64,000 nt of DNA from Streptomyces atriruber (GCF_001418325.1 NZ_LIPN01000086.1:1-64000); one strand, 5' to 3'. Positions 16,349 to 25,060 are shown, counted from the first letter of the stretch. Program-made: numbers and translations. Notes: generated by a model from the sequence alone, not told the origin.

Positions 16349-17764
16349 TCAGTGGATCCCGACGGCGGCCAGTGCGGCGCGCTGGCGGGCGGAGAGTTTC
16401 GTCGGGAAGTACAGGTAGCAGACGCCGCCCGTGCCCGAGACGACCTTTCCGGTGGCGTTGTAGCGCTTCGTCCGCAGCCAGATGTTCTCCCACTCGCGCC
16501 GCTTGTAGACGCGTCGCACCGCCGCGTTGCTCGGCGACGCCGGGTCATTGGCGATCACGTCGCCGTCGGCCGTGAAGCCGATGACCGTCATCAGGTGGCC
16601 CGCCGTGCCGTAGCCCGCGCCCGTCAGCTCCTCCCTGAGGAACGACTGGGACGTTATGGCCGGCAGGCCCGCCGCGATCAGGGACTCCAGCTCCGTGAGC
16701 GAGGCGAGCCGGGTCACCACGCCCTGCAGGTCCTTGTACGTCGAGGCGTACGCGGCGTTGAAGGGCCAGTTGCCGCAGCCGTTGTACTGGTAGTCGAACG
16801 TGTACCGGGCGGCGTGGCACACCTGCGGGTCCTCGTAGGAGGGGTCGACCCAGGACAGGTCGTCCGCCGTCGGCGCGCGCCCCCAGAACTCGATGATCAT
16901 CTGCGACGAGGTGGGGCTGCACCAGGCCTCGCCGCCGTTGTCGTACTCCGGGTACTGGCCCGCATGGATCTCCTGCGAGTACCGCGGAACCGTCAGCTCC
17001 TTGGCGAGGCCCGGCTTCGACGCGGGCACCGTGAAGCGGTCCGGGACCGCCGAGGCCATCGCGCCGAGCCGCCAGACCGTGGGGGTGCCGGTGGCGCCCG
17101 GCTTGCGGTAGAGGGTCAGGCGCAGCTGGTACGAGACGACGCGCAGGCCCGTGGTCGCGTCGTCGAGGGAGAGCGTGTCCGTCCACACCGTGGACTTGCC
17201 GTCGGTCTGGTCGTCGACCGAGGTCCGCCGGATGTCGGCCTCCTTGTCGTCCCCCGAGGTCCAGCGGCCCATCACGTACCAGGGCGTCTTCGTCTTGTCC
17301 GAGTACGTGCCGCGCAGCTCGACCTGGAGCCAGGTGCCGGCCGGGGTCCGCGCGTTCCAGGACGCGATGAGCTCCGTGGCGGGGACGGTGGAGCGGTGCG
17401 CGGGCCCGGTCCACCGGGCGTACTCCCAGGTGGCGGTCTTGCCGGTGTGCGGGTCCGCGTAGTCGGTGCGGCCCGCGGGCTTCTCGATCCGCAGGCCGGG
17501 GCGGGCCCCGGCGACGGCGGCGGTGCCCTGGTGGGTACCGGAGCTCCAGTCCTTGTGCGAGGTCCAGAAGCGGTTGTCCACGAGACGGTCCGCGCGCGGC
17601 GCGCGGGCCGCGGGGCCGCCCGCGGCGGCCAGGGCGGGGGAAGCGGTGGCCGCGAGGGCGGCTACCGCGGCCGCGGTGGCGAGCACGGTTCTGCGGGACA
17701 TGTCGTCAGCTCGGTCTGATCTGTGTGAGCGCTCGGTGCGGTCGGTTCGGTCAGCTCGGTCCAT
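16349..17764 (-). CDS. Exported C39-like cysteine peptidase
   Basis: 471-aa secreted protein with a twin-arginine-type signal (SRRTVLATAAAVAALAATAS, residues 23-42) after an odd Asp/Arg repeat (DRTDRTERSHRSDRADD). A beta-rich domain of about 180 residues follows, then a papain-like C39_2 peptidase domain: catalytic Cys282 in GGEAWCSPTSSQM, His in YGTAGHLMTVIGF, Asn/Asp in DVIANDPASPSN. Such enzymes cleave after Gly-Gly or act on cell-wall peptides; substrate unknown. The start is uncertain: ATG at 17764 has GGGGG 7 nt upstream, while ATG at 17701 gives a shorter, classical Tat signal (450 aa). It is the only gene on its strand between two oppositely oriented genes. Confidence 0.85.
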   Translation of the reverse strand: MDRADRTDRTERSHRSDRADDMSRRTVLATAAAVAALAATASPALAAAGGPAARAPRADRLVDNRFWTSHKDWSSGTHQGTAAVAGARPGLRIEKPAGRTDYADPHTGKTATWEYARWTGPAHRSTVPATELIASWNARTPAGTWLQVELRGTYSDKTKTPWYVMGRWTSGDDKEADIRRTSVDDQTDGKSTVWTDTLSLDDATTGLRVVSYQLRLTLYRKPGATGTPTVWRLGAMASAVPDRFTVPASKPGLAKELTVPRYSQEIHAGQYPEYDNGGEAWCSPTSSQMIIEFWGRAPTADDLSWVDPSYEDPQVCHAARYTFDYQYNGCGNWPFNAAYASTYKDLQGVVTRLASLTELESLIAAGLPAITSQSFLREELTGAGYGTAGHLMTVIGFTADGDVIANDPASPSNAAVRRVYKRREWENIWLRTKRYNATGKVVSGTGGVCYLYFPTKLSARQRAALAAVGIH

Positions 17765-17969
17765 GAGGGGACCCCCAGTCGACATGGATTCCGGCGGGAT
17801 CCGGAAAGGTCGGGTCAGGTGCACGGAAGTGGGCCAACTATGGCCGGTCCCTGCCGACTTCTGCCAGCGCTTCGGACACTGCCGTGCGCATCAATATTGG
17901 CCTCAACCAATGGCATGACCTGCGACGGCGCGCGGAACACATCCTTCCGCGGTCGTACCCTTGCCCGTG

Positions 17970-18578
17970 ATGACCGAACACCCGCACACCCCGCTCCCCC
18001 GCCTCGCCGACACCCTGCGCCGCCTGCCGCCCTCCTGCGGCCCCGTCCGGCTCGTCGCCGTGGACGGGCACGCGGGCTCCGGGAAGTCGACATTCGCCCG
18101 CCGACTGGCCGAGGCACTCGGCGGCGCGCCCGTCCTGCGGCTCGACGACATCGCCAGCCACGATCAGCTCTTCGGCTGGACGGACCGGCTGCGGCGGCAG
18201 GTCCTCGACCCCCTCTCCCGCGGCGAGACGGCACGGTACGCGACGTACGACTGGCACGAGCGGCGCTTCGGCCCGGCCGACGGGCTCCTGCCGCCCGCGC
18301 CCGTGGTGATCGTCGAGGGGGTCGGCGCGGGCCGCCGGGCGCTGCGCCCGCAGCTCGCCGCCGTGCTCTGGATGGACGTGCCGCACGAGGAGGCATGGCA
18401 GCGGGGGCGCCATCGGGACGGAGCGGTCCAGCGTGACTTCTGGGACGGATGGGAACCCGAGGAGCTCCAGCACTTCACCGGGGACCCCTCCCGGCCCTTC
18501 GCGCACCTTTTGGTGCGGCAGCGCCCAGAGGGATACGAGGTACTTCCGGGCCCCAATGTGACGCTTACAGAGGCCTGA
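17970..18578 (+). CDS. Uridine kinase-like P-loop protein
   Basis: 202-aa cytoplasmic nucleoside/nucleotide-kinase-like protein. Walker A GHAGSGKST at residues 33-41, then an acidic substrate segment (LRLDDIASHDQLFGW), Walker-B-like VVIVEGVGAG, and a lid region rich in Arg (WQRGRHRDGAVQRDFWDGW). It looks like the uridine kinase/AAA-18 group common in Streptomyces rather than canonical Udk; the phosphoryl acceptor is uncertain. ATG preferred over the adjacent in-frame GTG. No close operon partner: the next feature is the micro-ORF element 130 bp downstream. Confidence 0.75.
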   Translation: MTEHPHTPLPRLADTLRRLPPSCGPVRLVAVDGHAGSGKSTFARRLAEALGGAPVLRLDDIASHDQLFGWTDRLRRQVLDPLSRGETARYATYDWHERRFGPADGLLPPAPVVIVEGVGAGRRALRPQLAAVLWMDVPHEEAWQRGRHRDGAVQRDFWDGWEPEELQHFTGDPSRPFAHLLVRQRPEGYEVLPGPNVTLTEA

Positions 18579-18676
18579 ATCATCACTCTGAGTGAAGGAT
18601 CATCGGCGGTCCGCTGAACCCCCGGAAATTCACTTCCACTTGGCCCGACGAGTTTTGGCGAGTGCTTCAACTCTGC

Positions 18677-18706
18677 TTGACCCAGGGCCCTTACAGGACT
18701 TACGTT
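18677..18706 (+). promoter_or_regulatory. Promoter of the micro-ORF/sRNA element
   Basis: TTGACC (18677-18682), an 18-bp spacer and TACGTT (18701-18706). The predicted start of transcription falls on or next to the ATG at 18711, so the transcript would be leaderless. Confidence 0.45.
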
Positions 18707-18710
18707 CTGA

Positions 18711-18767
18711 ATGTGCGGTCTTGCGAGGCCGCCCGCAGACGCGAAGCCCCCGGTTGTTCCCCCGTGA
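18711..18767 (+). CDS. Leaderless micro-ORF, Pro-rich 18-aa peptide
   Basis: Encodes MCGLARPPADAKPPVVPP. Three diproline pairs in 18 residues would slow ribosomes that lack EF-P help, and Cys is the second residue. There is no ribosome site: the ATG lies five bases after a -10-like TACGTT, the arrangement of leaderless streptomycete mRNAs. The stop codon lies in the loop of the terminator hairpin 18742-18779, so translation to the end would cover the 5' arm and could block hairpin formation. A leader-peptide attenuator for the ATPase gene 310 bp downstream, or a small RNA that happens to contain an open frame, are both possible. Confidence 0.4.
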   Translation: MCGLARPPADAKPPVVPP

Positions 18768-18779
18768 TCGGGGGCTTCG
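18742..18779 (+). terminator. Terminator/attenuator hairpin
   Basis: Perfect 11-bp stem CGAAGCCCCCG (18742-18752) / CGGGGGCTTCG (18769-18779) with a 16-base loop. With the promoter at 18677 it delimits a transcript of about 70 nt. The rest of the 512-bp gap 18579-19090 holds a possible -10 TACGAT at 18919 and the TGGTTC repeats; I see no other gene in it. Confidence 0.75.
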
Positions 18780-18964
18780 TTCTGCCCTCCGAGCCCGATT
18801 TCCGGCCGCCACGAGGCTCCATCCGCTCACGGTCGGTCACCATCGGGTGGAGCCTTCGTCGGCACTTTCCGGCCGATCGACCGGTGCGGCACCCTACGGC
18901 CGACCGCTCCCCCGCAGGTACGATGCATCTCGGTGCGCCTTTTCGGACGGCCGCTCTGCGCATC

Positions 18965-19029
18965 GAACCAACTCCCGTCCGCAGCACACTGGTTCAGCGC
19001 GATGGTTCAGCGGCGCAGTGGTTCGGCGC
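18965..19029 (+). repeat. TGGTTC direct repeats before the ATPase gene
   Basis: Three near-identical units: TGGTTCAGCGC (18990), TGGTTCAGCGG (19003) and TGGTTCGGCGC (19019), with an inverted copy GAACCA at 18965. They lie 60-125 bp upstream of the TPR-AAA ATPase start. Arrayed short repeats suggest a regulator-binding region; nothing shows which protein. Confidence 0.5.
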
Positions 19030-19090
19030 AGTCGCCGGCGGGCACCGGTCCGGCGGTACGCAAACGGGGGCACGGTTTGTGGGGGACCTG

Positions 19091-21037
19091 ATGGACTTCG
19101 ATGCGGTGGGCGCACCCGCCCCGGCCGACCTCGCCTGGCTGAGGGGCGTCGACGCCTACACGATGGGCGCCTATCCGCAGGCGGAGGACGAGTTCCGGAC
19201 GGCGGTGCGGATGGACCCCGGGATGGCCGACGGCTGGCTAGGGCTGCACGCGCTGCGCATCGACACGACGACGGCGCTGCTGCGGATGTTCCAGCACCGG
19301 GACCGGTTCGGCGAGCAGCGCACCCGGCACGGCCGCGCCCTCAACTCCTGGTACTGGCTCGGCTGGTGGGTGCAGCCCGTCCTGGAGAACGCCCGCGACC
19401 TGCTGCTCGCGCACGCCTCGCACTGGCTGGACGGCCGCCATGTCCCTGAGCTCGACCGGGCGCTGGCGGGACTGCCGCCGGTCGACGCGGACCCGCAGGT
19501 GCGCTTCCTGCACGCCTGCCGCTCCTACCTGGTCAAGGACTGGGAGCAGTTGGTGCGGCACACGGACCCGCTGATCGACGACCCGATGCTCGGCATCGAG
19601 GCCGGGCTCTTCGGCGGCATGGCCCGGGTCCGCCTGGAGACGTACGGCCAGGCCGAACCGCTCCTGTCCGCCGCCCTCATGCGCTGCCGCAGCGAACAGC
19701 CCCAGCGCAAGGAGCTGCGCTACTGGCTGGCCCGCGCGCACGAGGGCACCGGCCGCTCGGCGGCCGCCCTGCCCCTGTACCGCGCGGTGCACCGGGTCGA
19801 CGCCTCCTTCATGGACACCTCGGCGCGGCTCGCGGCGATCTCCGAGGGGGACGGTTACGACGAGGCTGCCGACCTCGCCGCCGCGATCAGCCTCACCGGA
19901 GCGGGGCAGGACGTGCTGGAGGCGCCCGACGGCATCGACGTGCTGTTCGGCCCTGAGGGCCGGGACGTGAAGGTCACCGGACCCGAACTCCCCTCGGGCG
20001 GCGGCCCGTCGGCCACCGACGGCACCACAGGGCCTTCGGGCCCCACGGGATCCCCGGGAGCGCCAGGATCCTCGGGCCCTTCCGACGCCGACGCCGTCCG
20101 TGAGAAGGCGATCATCCCGATCAAGGCGGGGCCGCCGCAGCTGCCCCCGGGCCCCACCGACCCCGCGCTCCTGGAGGCCGCGCTCTCCGAACTGGAGGGC
20201 ATGGTGGGCATGGAGCCGGTGAAGCGCCAGGTCAAGGCGCTCTCCGCGCAGCTGAACATGGCGCGTCTGCGCGCCGCACAGGGCCTGCCGGTGCAGCCGC
20301 CGAAACGACACTTCGTCTTCTCCGGCCCCTCGGGCACCGGGAAGACCACCGTGGCCCGCATCCTCGGCCGGGTCTTCTACGCGCTCGGCCTGCTGGGCGG
20401 CGACCACCTCGTGGAGGCACAGCGCGCCGACCTCGTCGGCGAGTACCTGGGCCAGACCGCCGTGAAGGCCAACGAACTGATCGACTCGGCGATCGGCGGG
20501 GTCCTCTTCGTCGACGAGGCGTACTCGCTCTCCAACTCCGGCTACGGCAAGGGCGATGCCTACGGGGACGAGGCCCTGCAGGTCCTCCTCAAGCGCGCCG
20601 AGGACAACCGCGACCACCTCGTCGTGATCCTCGCGGGCTATCCCGAGGGCATGGACCGGCTCCTCGCCGCCAACCCCGGCCTGTCCTCACGCTTCACGAC
20701 CCGCGTCGACTTCCCCTCGTACCGCCCGCTCGAACTCACCGCCATCGGCGAGGTCCTCGCCGCGGACAACGGCGACGTCTGGGACGAGGAGGCCCTCGAA
20801 GAGCTGCGCTCCATCAGCGGGCACGTCGTCGACCAGTCCTGGATCGACGAGCTCGGCAACGGCCGCTTCCTGCGCACGCTGTACGAGAAGAGCTGCGCCT
20901 ACCGCGACCTGCGGCTCTCCGGCTACCCCGGCGAACCGGGGCGCGACGACCTGTCGACGCTGCGGCTGCCCGACCTGATGCAGGCGTACGGCGAGGTGCT
21001 CTCGGGCCGCGGACCGCAGGACACCCCGGGGGTCTGA
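19091..21037 (+). CDS. TPR-AAA ATPase, EccA/CbxX-like
   Basis: 648-aa cytoplasmic ATPase. Residues 1-270 are helical, TPR-like repeats (AYTMGAYPQAEDEFRTAVRM, etc.) as in EccA of type VII secretion. Then comes a Gly/Pro/Ser-rich linker and a CbxX/CfxQ-type AAA module: Walker A Gly412-Pro-Ser-Gly-Thr-Gly-Lys418-Thr, Walker B GVLFVDEAYSL with Asp475 and Glu476, sensor region DHLVVILAGYPEGMDRLL, arginine finger candidate in LSSRFTTRVDFP. In ESX systems EccA assists substrate export; no ESX core genes (EccB, EccC, EccD, EsxA) lie in this window, so this may be an orphan or serve a distant locus. Start ATG (MDFDAVG) with GGGGGA close upstream; an in-frame GTG 12 bases earlier is an alternative. Confidence 0.85.
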   Translation: MDFDAVGAPAPADLAWLRGVDAYTMGAYPQAEDEFRTAVRMDPGMADGWLGLHALRIDTTTALLRMFQHRDRFGEQRTRHGRALNSWYWLGWWVQPVLENARDLLLAHASHWLDGRHVPELDRALAGLPPVDADPQVRFLHACRSYLVKDWEQLVRHTDPLIDDPMLGIEAGLFGGMARVRLETYGQAEPLLSAALMRCRSEQPQRKELRYWLARAHEGTGRSAAALPLYRAVHRVDASFMDTSARLAAISEGDGYDEAADLAAAISLTGAGQDVLEAPDGIDVLFGPEGRDVKVTGPELPSGGGPSATDGTTGPSGPTGSPGAPGSSGPSDADAVREKAIIPIKAGPPQLPPGPTDPALLEAALSELEGMVGMEPVKRQVKALSAQLNMARLRAAQGLPVQPPKRHFVFSGPSGTGKTTVARILGRVFYALGLLGGDHLVEAQRADLVGEYLGQTAVKANELIDSAIGGVLFVDEAYSLSNSGYGKGDAYGDEALQVLLKRAEDNRDHLVVILAGYPEGMDRLLAANPGLSSRFTTRVDFPSYRPLELTAIGEVLAADNGDVWDEEALEELRSISGHVVDQSWIDELGNGRFLRTLYEKSCAYRDLRLSGYPGEPGRDDLSTLRLPDLMQAYGEVLSGRGPQDTPGV

Positions 21038-21050
21038 CACCCCGGGGGTC
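21021..21050. repeat. Tandem palindromic 14-mer at convergent gene ends
   Basis: ACACCCCGGGGGTC occurs at 21021-21034 and again at 21037-21050. Each unit is close to palindromic, so either could fold. The first lies in the last codons of the ATPase gene and the second between it and the convergent CNNM gene; a probable shared terminator. Confidence 0.5.
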
Positions 21051-21058
21051 CCTTCGGG

Positions 21059-22144
21059 TCAGCCCGCGTGGCTGACCGCGAGCGCGGAGTCCCTGGAGTC
21101 CTCCGGCGGCGTCCTCGGCACCGTGACCCGGTGCGCCGGATCACGGACCTCCCCCACCAGGAGCTCCAGCACGTCCTCCAGGGCCACCAGGCCGAGCACC
21201 TTCCCGGACGCGTCGGCGACCTGCGCCAGGTGCGTCGCGGCGCGGCGCATCACGGTCAGGGCGTCGTCCAGCGGGAGCTCGGCCCGCAGCGTGGTCATCG
21301 GACGCCACACCTGCTGCGGCACGGCACGCTCGGTCTCCTCCAGGTCCAGTACGTCCTTGACGTGGAGGTAGCCCATGAAGGCGCCGTTCTCCGCGCGGAC
21401 CGGGAAGCGGGAGTACCCGGTGCGCCCGGTGAGCTCCACGACCCCGGCGGGGGTGACCGACGGGCCGACGGTGACCAGCGCCACCGGATCGAGCAGGACG
21501 TCCGTGACCGGGCGCGAGCCCAGCTCCAGAGCGTCCTCCAGGCGCTCCTGCTCGACGGGGTCGAGCAGTCCCGCCTGACCGGAGTCCTCCACGAGGCGGC
21601 CCAGCTGCACACTGGTGAACACCGCCTCGACCTCGTCCTTGGGCTCCACCCTGAAGAGCCGCAGGACGACCCGGGCGCACGCACCGAGCGCCACGGTCAC
21701 CGGCCGGCACAGCCGCGCGAAGGCGACCAGACCCGGGCTGAACCACAGTGCGGTCCTCTCGGGCGCCGCCATCGCGAGGTTCTTCGGGACCATCTCGCCG
21801 ATGACGAGGTGGAGGAAGACGACGACGGCGAGCGCGATCACGTAGCCGAGGGGGTGGATCATGCCCTCGGGCAGGTGGACCGTCTCGAAGACCGGCTCCA
21901 GGAGGTGGGCGACGGTCGGCTCGGCGACCGCACCGAGCGTCAACGAGCAGACGGTGATGCCGAACTGGGCGGCCGCCATCATCTGCGGCAGATGCTCCAG
22001 GCCGTACAGGACCTGGCGGGACCGCTTGGTGTCCAGGGGCTCGATCTGGCTGCGGCGCACGGACACGAGCGCGAACTCGGCCCCCACGAAGAAGCCGTTG
22101 GCGAGCACCAGCAGGAGGGCGAAGAGGAGTTGCAGCAGACTCAT
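21059..22144 (-). CDS. CNNM/CorC-type hemolysin family membrane protein
   Basis: 361-aa inner-membrane protein of the CNNM (DUF21) plus CBS family, implicated in Mg2+/Co2+ efflux or regulation. Order: DUF21 domain with several helices (residues 1-145, VGAEFALVSVRRSQIEPL, VIGEMVPKNLAMAAPE signature), a linker, then a CBS pair (about 200-335, with FMGYLHVKDVLDLEE and VLGLVALEDVLELLVGEV). The usual C-terminal CorC/HlyC domain is missing: after the second CBS only about 25 residues remain. Start ATG overlaps the stop of the paralogous upstream gene (ATGA), so the two are translationally coupled and probably make a heteromeric complex. Confidence 0.9.
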   Translation of the reverse strand: MSLLQLLFALLLVLANGFFVGAEFALVSVRRSQIEPLDTKRSRQVLYGLEHLPQMMAAAQFGITVCSLTLGAVAEPTVAHLLEPVFETVHLPEGMIHPLGYVIALAVVVFLHLVIGEMVPKNLAMAAPERTALWFSPGLVAFARLCRPVTVALGACARVVLRLFRVEPKDEVEAVFTSVQLGRLVEDSGQAGLLDPVEQERLEDALELGSRPVTDVLLDPVALVTVGPSVTPAGVVELTGRTGYSRFPVRAENGAFMGYLHVKDVLDLEETERAVPQQVWRPMTTLRAELPLDDALTVMRRAATHLAQVADASGKVLGLVALEDVLELLVGEVRDPAHRVTVPRTPPEDSRDSALAVSHAG

Positions 22145-23484
22145 CGGAGTGCCTCCGCGGCTTCCACGACGGCCGAGGCGTCGTGGGTGCGCACCAGCCG
22201 CACCCGCTCCGCCCGGTAGTGCCCGACCTGGCGCACCGAAAGCCGCCAGCCCGGGAGTTCGGCCCGGTCGCCCGGGGCCGGGATGCGGCCGAGCAGGTCG
22301 GCGACGAGGCCGGCCACGGTCTCGTACGGCCCCTCGGGCACGTCGAGGCCTATGCGTTGGAGCGTGTCGACACGACAGCTGCCATCGGCGTCCCACGCCG
22401 CCCTGCCGTCCTCGGCCGGTGCGGGACAGAGCTCGGGCAGGTCGAAGTGGTCGTGCTCGTCGCGGACCTCGCCGACGAGCTCCTCGACGATGTCCTCAAG
22501 GGTGACGACGCCCGCCGTGCCGCCGTACTCGTCGACGACGACGGCGATCGGCTGCTCGCTGCGCAGCCGCTCCAGGAGGGGCTGCACGGGCAGCGTCTCG
22601 GGGACGAGCACCGGGGACTTCGCGATACGGCCCACGGGCGTCCTGAGGCGTGCGTGGGCCGCCACCGCGAGGGCGTCCTTGAGGTGGACCATGCCGACGA
22701 TCTCGTCGATCCGCTCGTCGTAGACCGGGAAGCGGGACAGACCGGTGGCGCGGGTCAGGTTCACGACGTCCTCGGCGGTCGCCGACGACTGCAGGGCGCT
22801 GACCTTCACGCGCGGCGTCATGACGTGCTGTGCGGTCAGCTCGCCGAGGGAGAGGGTGCGTACGAACAGGTCGGCGGTGTCCTGTTCCAGGGCACCGGCC
22901 TGGGCCGAGTGCCGGGCCAGGGAGACCAGTTCGCCGGGGGTGCGGGCCGAGGCCAGCTCTTCGGCGGGCTCGACGCCGAGGGCGCGCACGAGACGGTTGG
23001 CCACGGCGTTCAGGAGCGCGATCACGGGCCGGAAGAGCCGCGCGAACACATGCTGCGGGCCCGCGACGAACCGCGCGACCTGCAGCGGCCTGGACACGGC
23101 CCAGTTCTTGGGCACCAGCTCGCCGATCACCATCTGCACGGCGGACGCGAGCAGCATGCCGACCACCACGGAGACACCGCCGACGGCACCGCCGGGGACG
23201 CCGACGGCCGTGAACGGGCCCGCGAGCAGGTGCGCGAGGGCCGGTTCGGCGAGCATGCCGACGACGAGCGAGGTGATGGTGATGCCGAGCTGGGTGCCGG
23301 AGAGCTGGAAGGACAGCTCCTTGAGGGCGTCGACGACCGTACGGGCTCTTCGGTCGCCGTCGGCCGCGGCCTTCTCCGCGTCCGGCCGCTCGACGGTGAC
23401 GAGGCCGAACTCGGCCGCCACGAAGAAGCCGTTGGCGAGAATCAGCAGGAATGCCGCCCCGAGAAGCAGCAGGGGCACTGTCAT
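22141..23484 (-). CDS. CNNM/CorC-type hemolysin family membrane protein, full length
   Basis: 447-aa paralogue of the downstream gene: DUF21 membrane domain (NGFFVAAEFGLVTVERPDAE, VIGELVPKNWAVSRPLQVAR), a CBS pair (residues about 215-335, EIVGMVHLKDALAVAA and VVDEYGGTAGVVTLEDIVEE), and a C-terminal CorC/HlyC transporter-associated domain (about 350-430), which the partner lacks. Cation homeostasis is the family expectation. The 174-bp upstream interval (23485-23658) contains the perfect palindrome GGAGTCACTCC (23570-23580), a possible operator. No known metal riboswitch pattern was recognised there. Confidence 0.9.
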   Translation of the reverse strand: MTVPLLLLGAAFLLILANGFFVAAEFGLVTVERPDAEKAAADGDRRARTVVDALKELSFQLSGTQLGITITSLVVGMLAEPALAHLLAGPFTAVGVPGGAVGGVSVVVGMLLASAVQMVIGELVPKNWAVSRPLQVARFVAGPQHVFARLFRPVIALLNAVANRLVRALGVEPAEELASARTPGELVSLARHSAQAGALEQDTADLFVRTLSLGELTAQHVMTPRVKVSALQSSATAEDVVNLTRATGLSRFPVYDERIDEIVGMVHLKDALAVAAHARLRTPVGRIAKSPVLVPETLPVQPLLERLRSEQPIAVVVDEYGGTAGVVTLEDIVEELVGEVRDEHDHFDLPELCPAPAEDGRAAWDADGSCRVDTLQRIGLDVPEGPYETVAGLVADLLGRIPAPGDRAELPGWRLSVRQVGHYRAERVRLVRTHDASAVVEAAEALR

Positions 23485-23658
23485 GCCGCCGCCTCTCCGG
23501 TCGTGCCGGTCCCGGTATGTCGGGAGGGGGCGGCGCAGGTACTACAGGACGATCCGTCCATCGCCGGAGGGAGTCACTCCTCGGTTAGCAGGAGCCCCTG
23601 GGAGCCGGGCGGGCCCGTCAGGGGCGGGGCGGCACTCCATGCACGCCCCGCCACCAGA

Positions 23659-24123
23659 TTAATCAAGACCGGGCGCGGAACGTCCAGTAGCGCGGGCGTC
23701 CGCGAGGGCACGAAGGGCGCGGGCGTCGCCGATCGCCTGCTGCTTGGCGATGCCCGGCTGGATGCCCAGGGCGGGCAGGCTGGTGCCGTCGCTGAGGTTC
23801 AGGAACACCCAGGGGTCGCCGGGCCGGAGGTTGACCTGCACGATCTCGGCCCAGGCGAGGCGGCGGCTGGTCGCGATGTTGACGACGGTGACGCCGGACT
23901 CGTCGGCGACGACCTTGGGCCTGCTGAGCAGCACGAGCACGCCGCAGAGCAGCGCGCCGGTGAAGACGAAGCTGGCCCGCTCCCCCGGGCTGAGCGTGGG
24001 CAGCAGGAAGGCGATCACCGTGATCACCACGAAGATCGTGACGCCCGCGGTGAGCATGACGGCCCGGGTCCGCGTCGGCCGGAAGGTGACGGGCAGGGCG
24101 GGAAGGGCGGGGCTGTCGGACAT
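23659..24123 (-). CDS. PH domain-containing membrane protein
   Basis: 154-aa protein with two adjacent membrane helices (residues about 21-42 and 50-66) and a C-terminal bacterial PH-like domain (VVADESGVTVVNIATSRRLAWAEIVQVNL, then PWVFLNLSDGTSLPALGI). Such bPH2 proteins occur widely in actinobacteria; role unknown, probably membrane scaffolding. It lies 32 bp after hisG on the same strand and is the last gene of the rib-his transcription unit. Confidence 0.8.
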   Translation of the reverse strand: MSDSPALPALPVTFRPTRTRAVMLTAGVTIFVVITVIAFLLPTLSPGERASFVFTGALLCGVLVLLSRPKVVADESGVTVVNIATSRRLAWAEIVQVNLRPGDPWVFLNLSDGTSLPALGIQPGIAKQQAIGDARALRALADARATGRSAPGLD

Positions 24124-24155
24124 GAGGCTGGTGCTCCTACCGGTTCAGGGGCCGG

Positions 24156-25004
24156 TCAGAGGCGGCAGGCGTGGATGGCCGTGGTCAGGATGGCCCGGGC
24201 GCCGATGGCGTACAGGTCGTCCATGATCCGCTGGGCCTCCTTGGCGGGGACCATGGAGCGGACGGCCACCCAGCCCTCGTTGTGCAGCGGCGAGATCGTC
24301 GGCGACTCCAGGCCCGGGGTGAGGGCGACGGCCTGCTCCAGGTGCTCGGCGCGGCAGTCGTAGTCCATCATCACGTACGACCGGGCGACGAGGACGCCCT
24401 GGAGGCGGCGCAGGAACTGCTGCACCTTGGGGTTGTCGGTGTCGGCGCCGGTGCGCCGGATGACGACGGCCTCGGACTTCATGATCGGGTCGCCGAAGAC
24501 CTCGAGGCCCGCGTTGCGCAAGGAGGTGCCGGTCTCCACGACGTCCGCGATGACCTGGGCGACGCCCAGCTCGATGGCGGTCTCGACGGCGCCGTCCAGG
24601 TGCACGACGGAGGCGTCGACGCCCTGCTCGGCGAGGTGCTTGGCGACGATGCCCTCGTAGGAGGTCGCGACGGTCTTGCCCGCGAGGTCCTTGAGGTCGC
24701 TCGCCGTGCCCGGCTTCGCGGCGAAGCGGAAGGTGGAGCGGGCGAAGCCGAGCGGCAGGATCGCCTCGGCGTCGGCTCCGGAGTCGATCAGCAGGTCCTC
24801 ACCCGTGATGCCGATGTCGAGGCGGCCGGTCGCGACGTAGATCGCGATGTCCTTGGGCCGCAGGTAGAAGAACTCGACCTCGTTGTCGGGGTCGACGAGG
24901 ACGAGCTCCTTCGACTCCTTGCGCTGCTGGTAGCCCGCCTCATGGAGCATCGCCGACGCAGGTCCGGACAGTGAACCCTTGTTGGGGACGGCAATGCGCA
25001 GCAT
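24156..25004 (-). CDS. hisG: ATP phosphoribosyltransferase (long form)
   Basis: Catalyses the first committed step of histidine biosynthesis, ATP plus PRPP to phosphoribosyl-ATP. 282 aa, the long HisG with a C-terminal regulatory ACT-like domain, hence feedback-inhibited by histidine and independent of HisZ. Seen: MLRIAVPNKGSLSGPA start, DIGITGEDLL, the PRPP-binding EVFGDPIMKSEAVVIRR with the preceding VADVVETGTSLRNAGL, and the regulatory domain (APTISPL..., AVRSMVPAKE...). ATG start. It follows hisE by about 56 bp, giving hisE-hisG, and sits downstream of the riboflavin genes on the same strand. The rest of the histidine operon is not in this window. Confidence 0.95.
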   Translation of the reverse strand: MLRIAVPNKGSLSGPASAMLHEAGYQQRKESKELVLVDPDNEVEFFYLRPKDIAIYVATGRLDIGITGEDLLIDSGADAEAILPLGFARSTFRFAAKPGTASDLKDLAGKTVATSYEGIVAKHLAEQGVDASVVHLDGAVETAIELGVAQVIADVVETGTSLRNAGLEVFGDPIMKSEAVVIRRTGADTDNPKVQQFLRRLQGVLVARSYVMMDYDCRAEHLEQAVALTPGLESPTISPLHNEGWVAVRSMVPAKEAQRIMDDLYAIGARAILTTAIHACRL

Positions 25005-25060
25005 GAGGCGGGATTCCTTTGCGTGACGGGTGGGTTGAGCTGACTTGGTGGACGTACGGC

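Noticed and set aside
16349..16548. Overlapping minus-strand frame opposite the MmyB-like gene
   Set aside because: Short overlap frames here lack motif and ribosome site; the C39 peptidase gene ends before that region.
18579..18910. tRNA gene in the gap before the ATPase
   Set aside because: No T-loop GGTTCGAATCC-like motif and no acceptor stem pairing; I also saw no tRNA elsewhere in the window.
23485..23658. Mg2+ (M-box) or other metal riboswitch before the CNNM genes
   Set aside because: Looked for the conserved M-box blocks and yybP-ykoY loops; only a small palindrome is present, so nothing supports a riboswitch.
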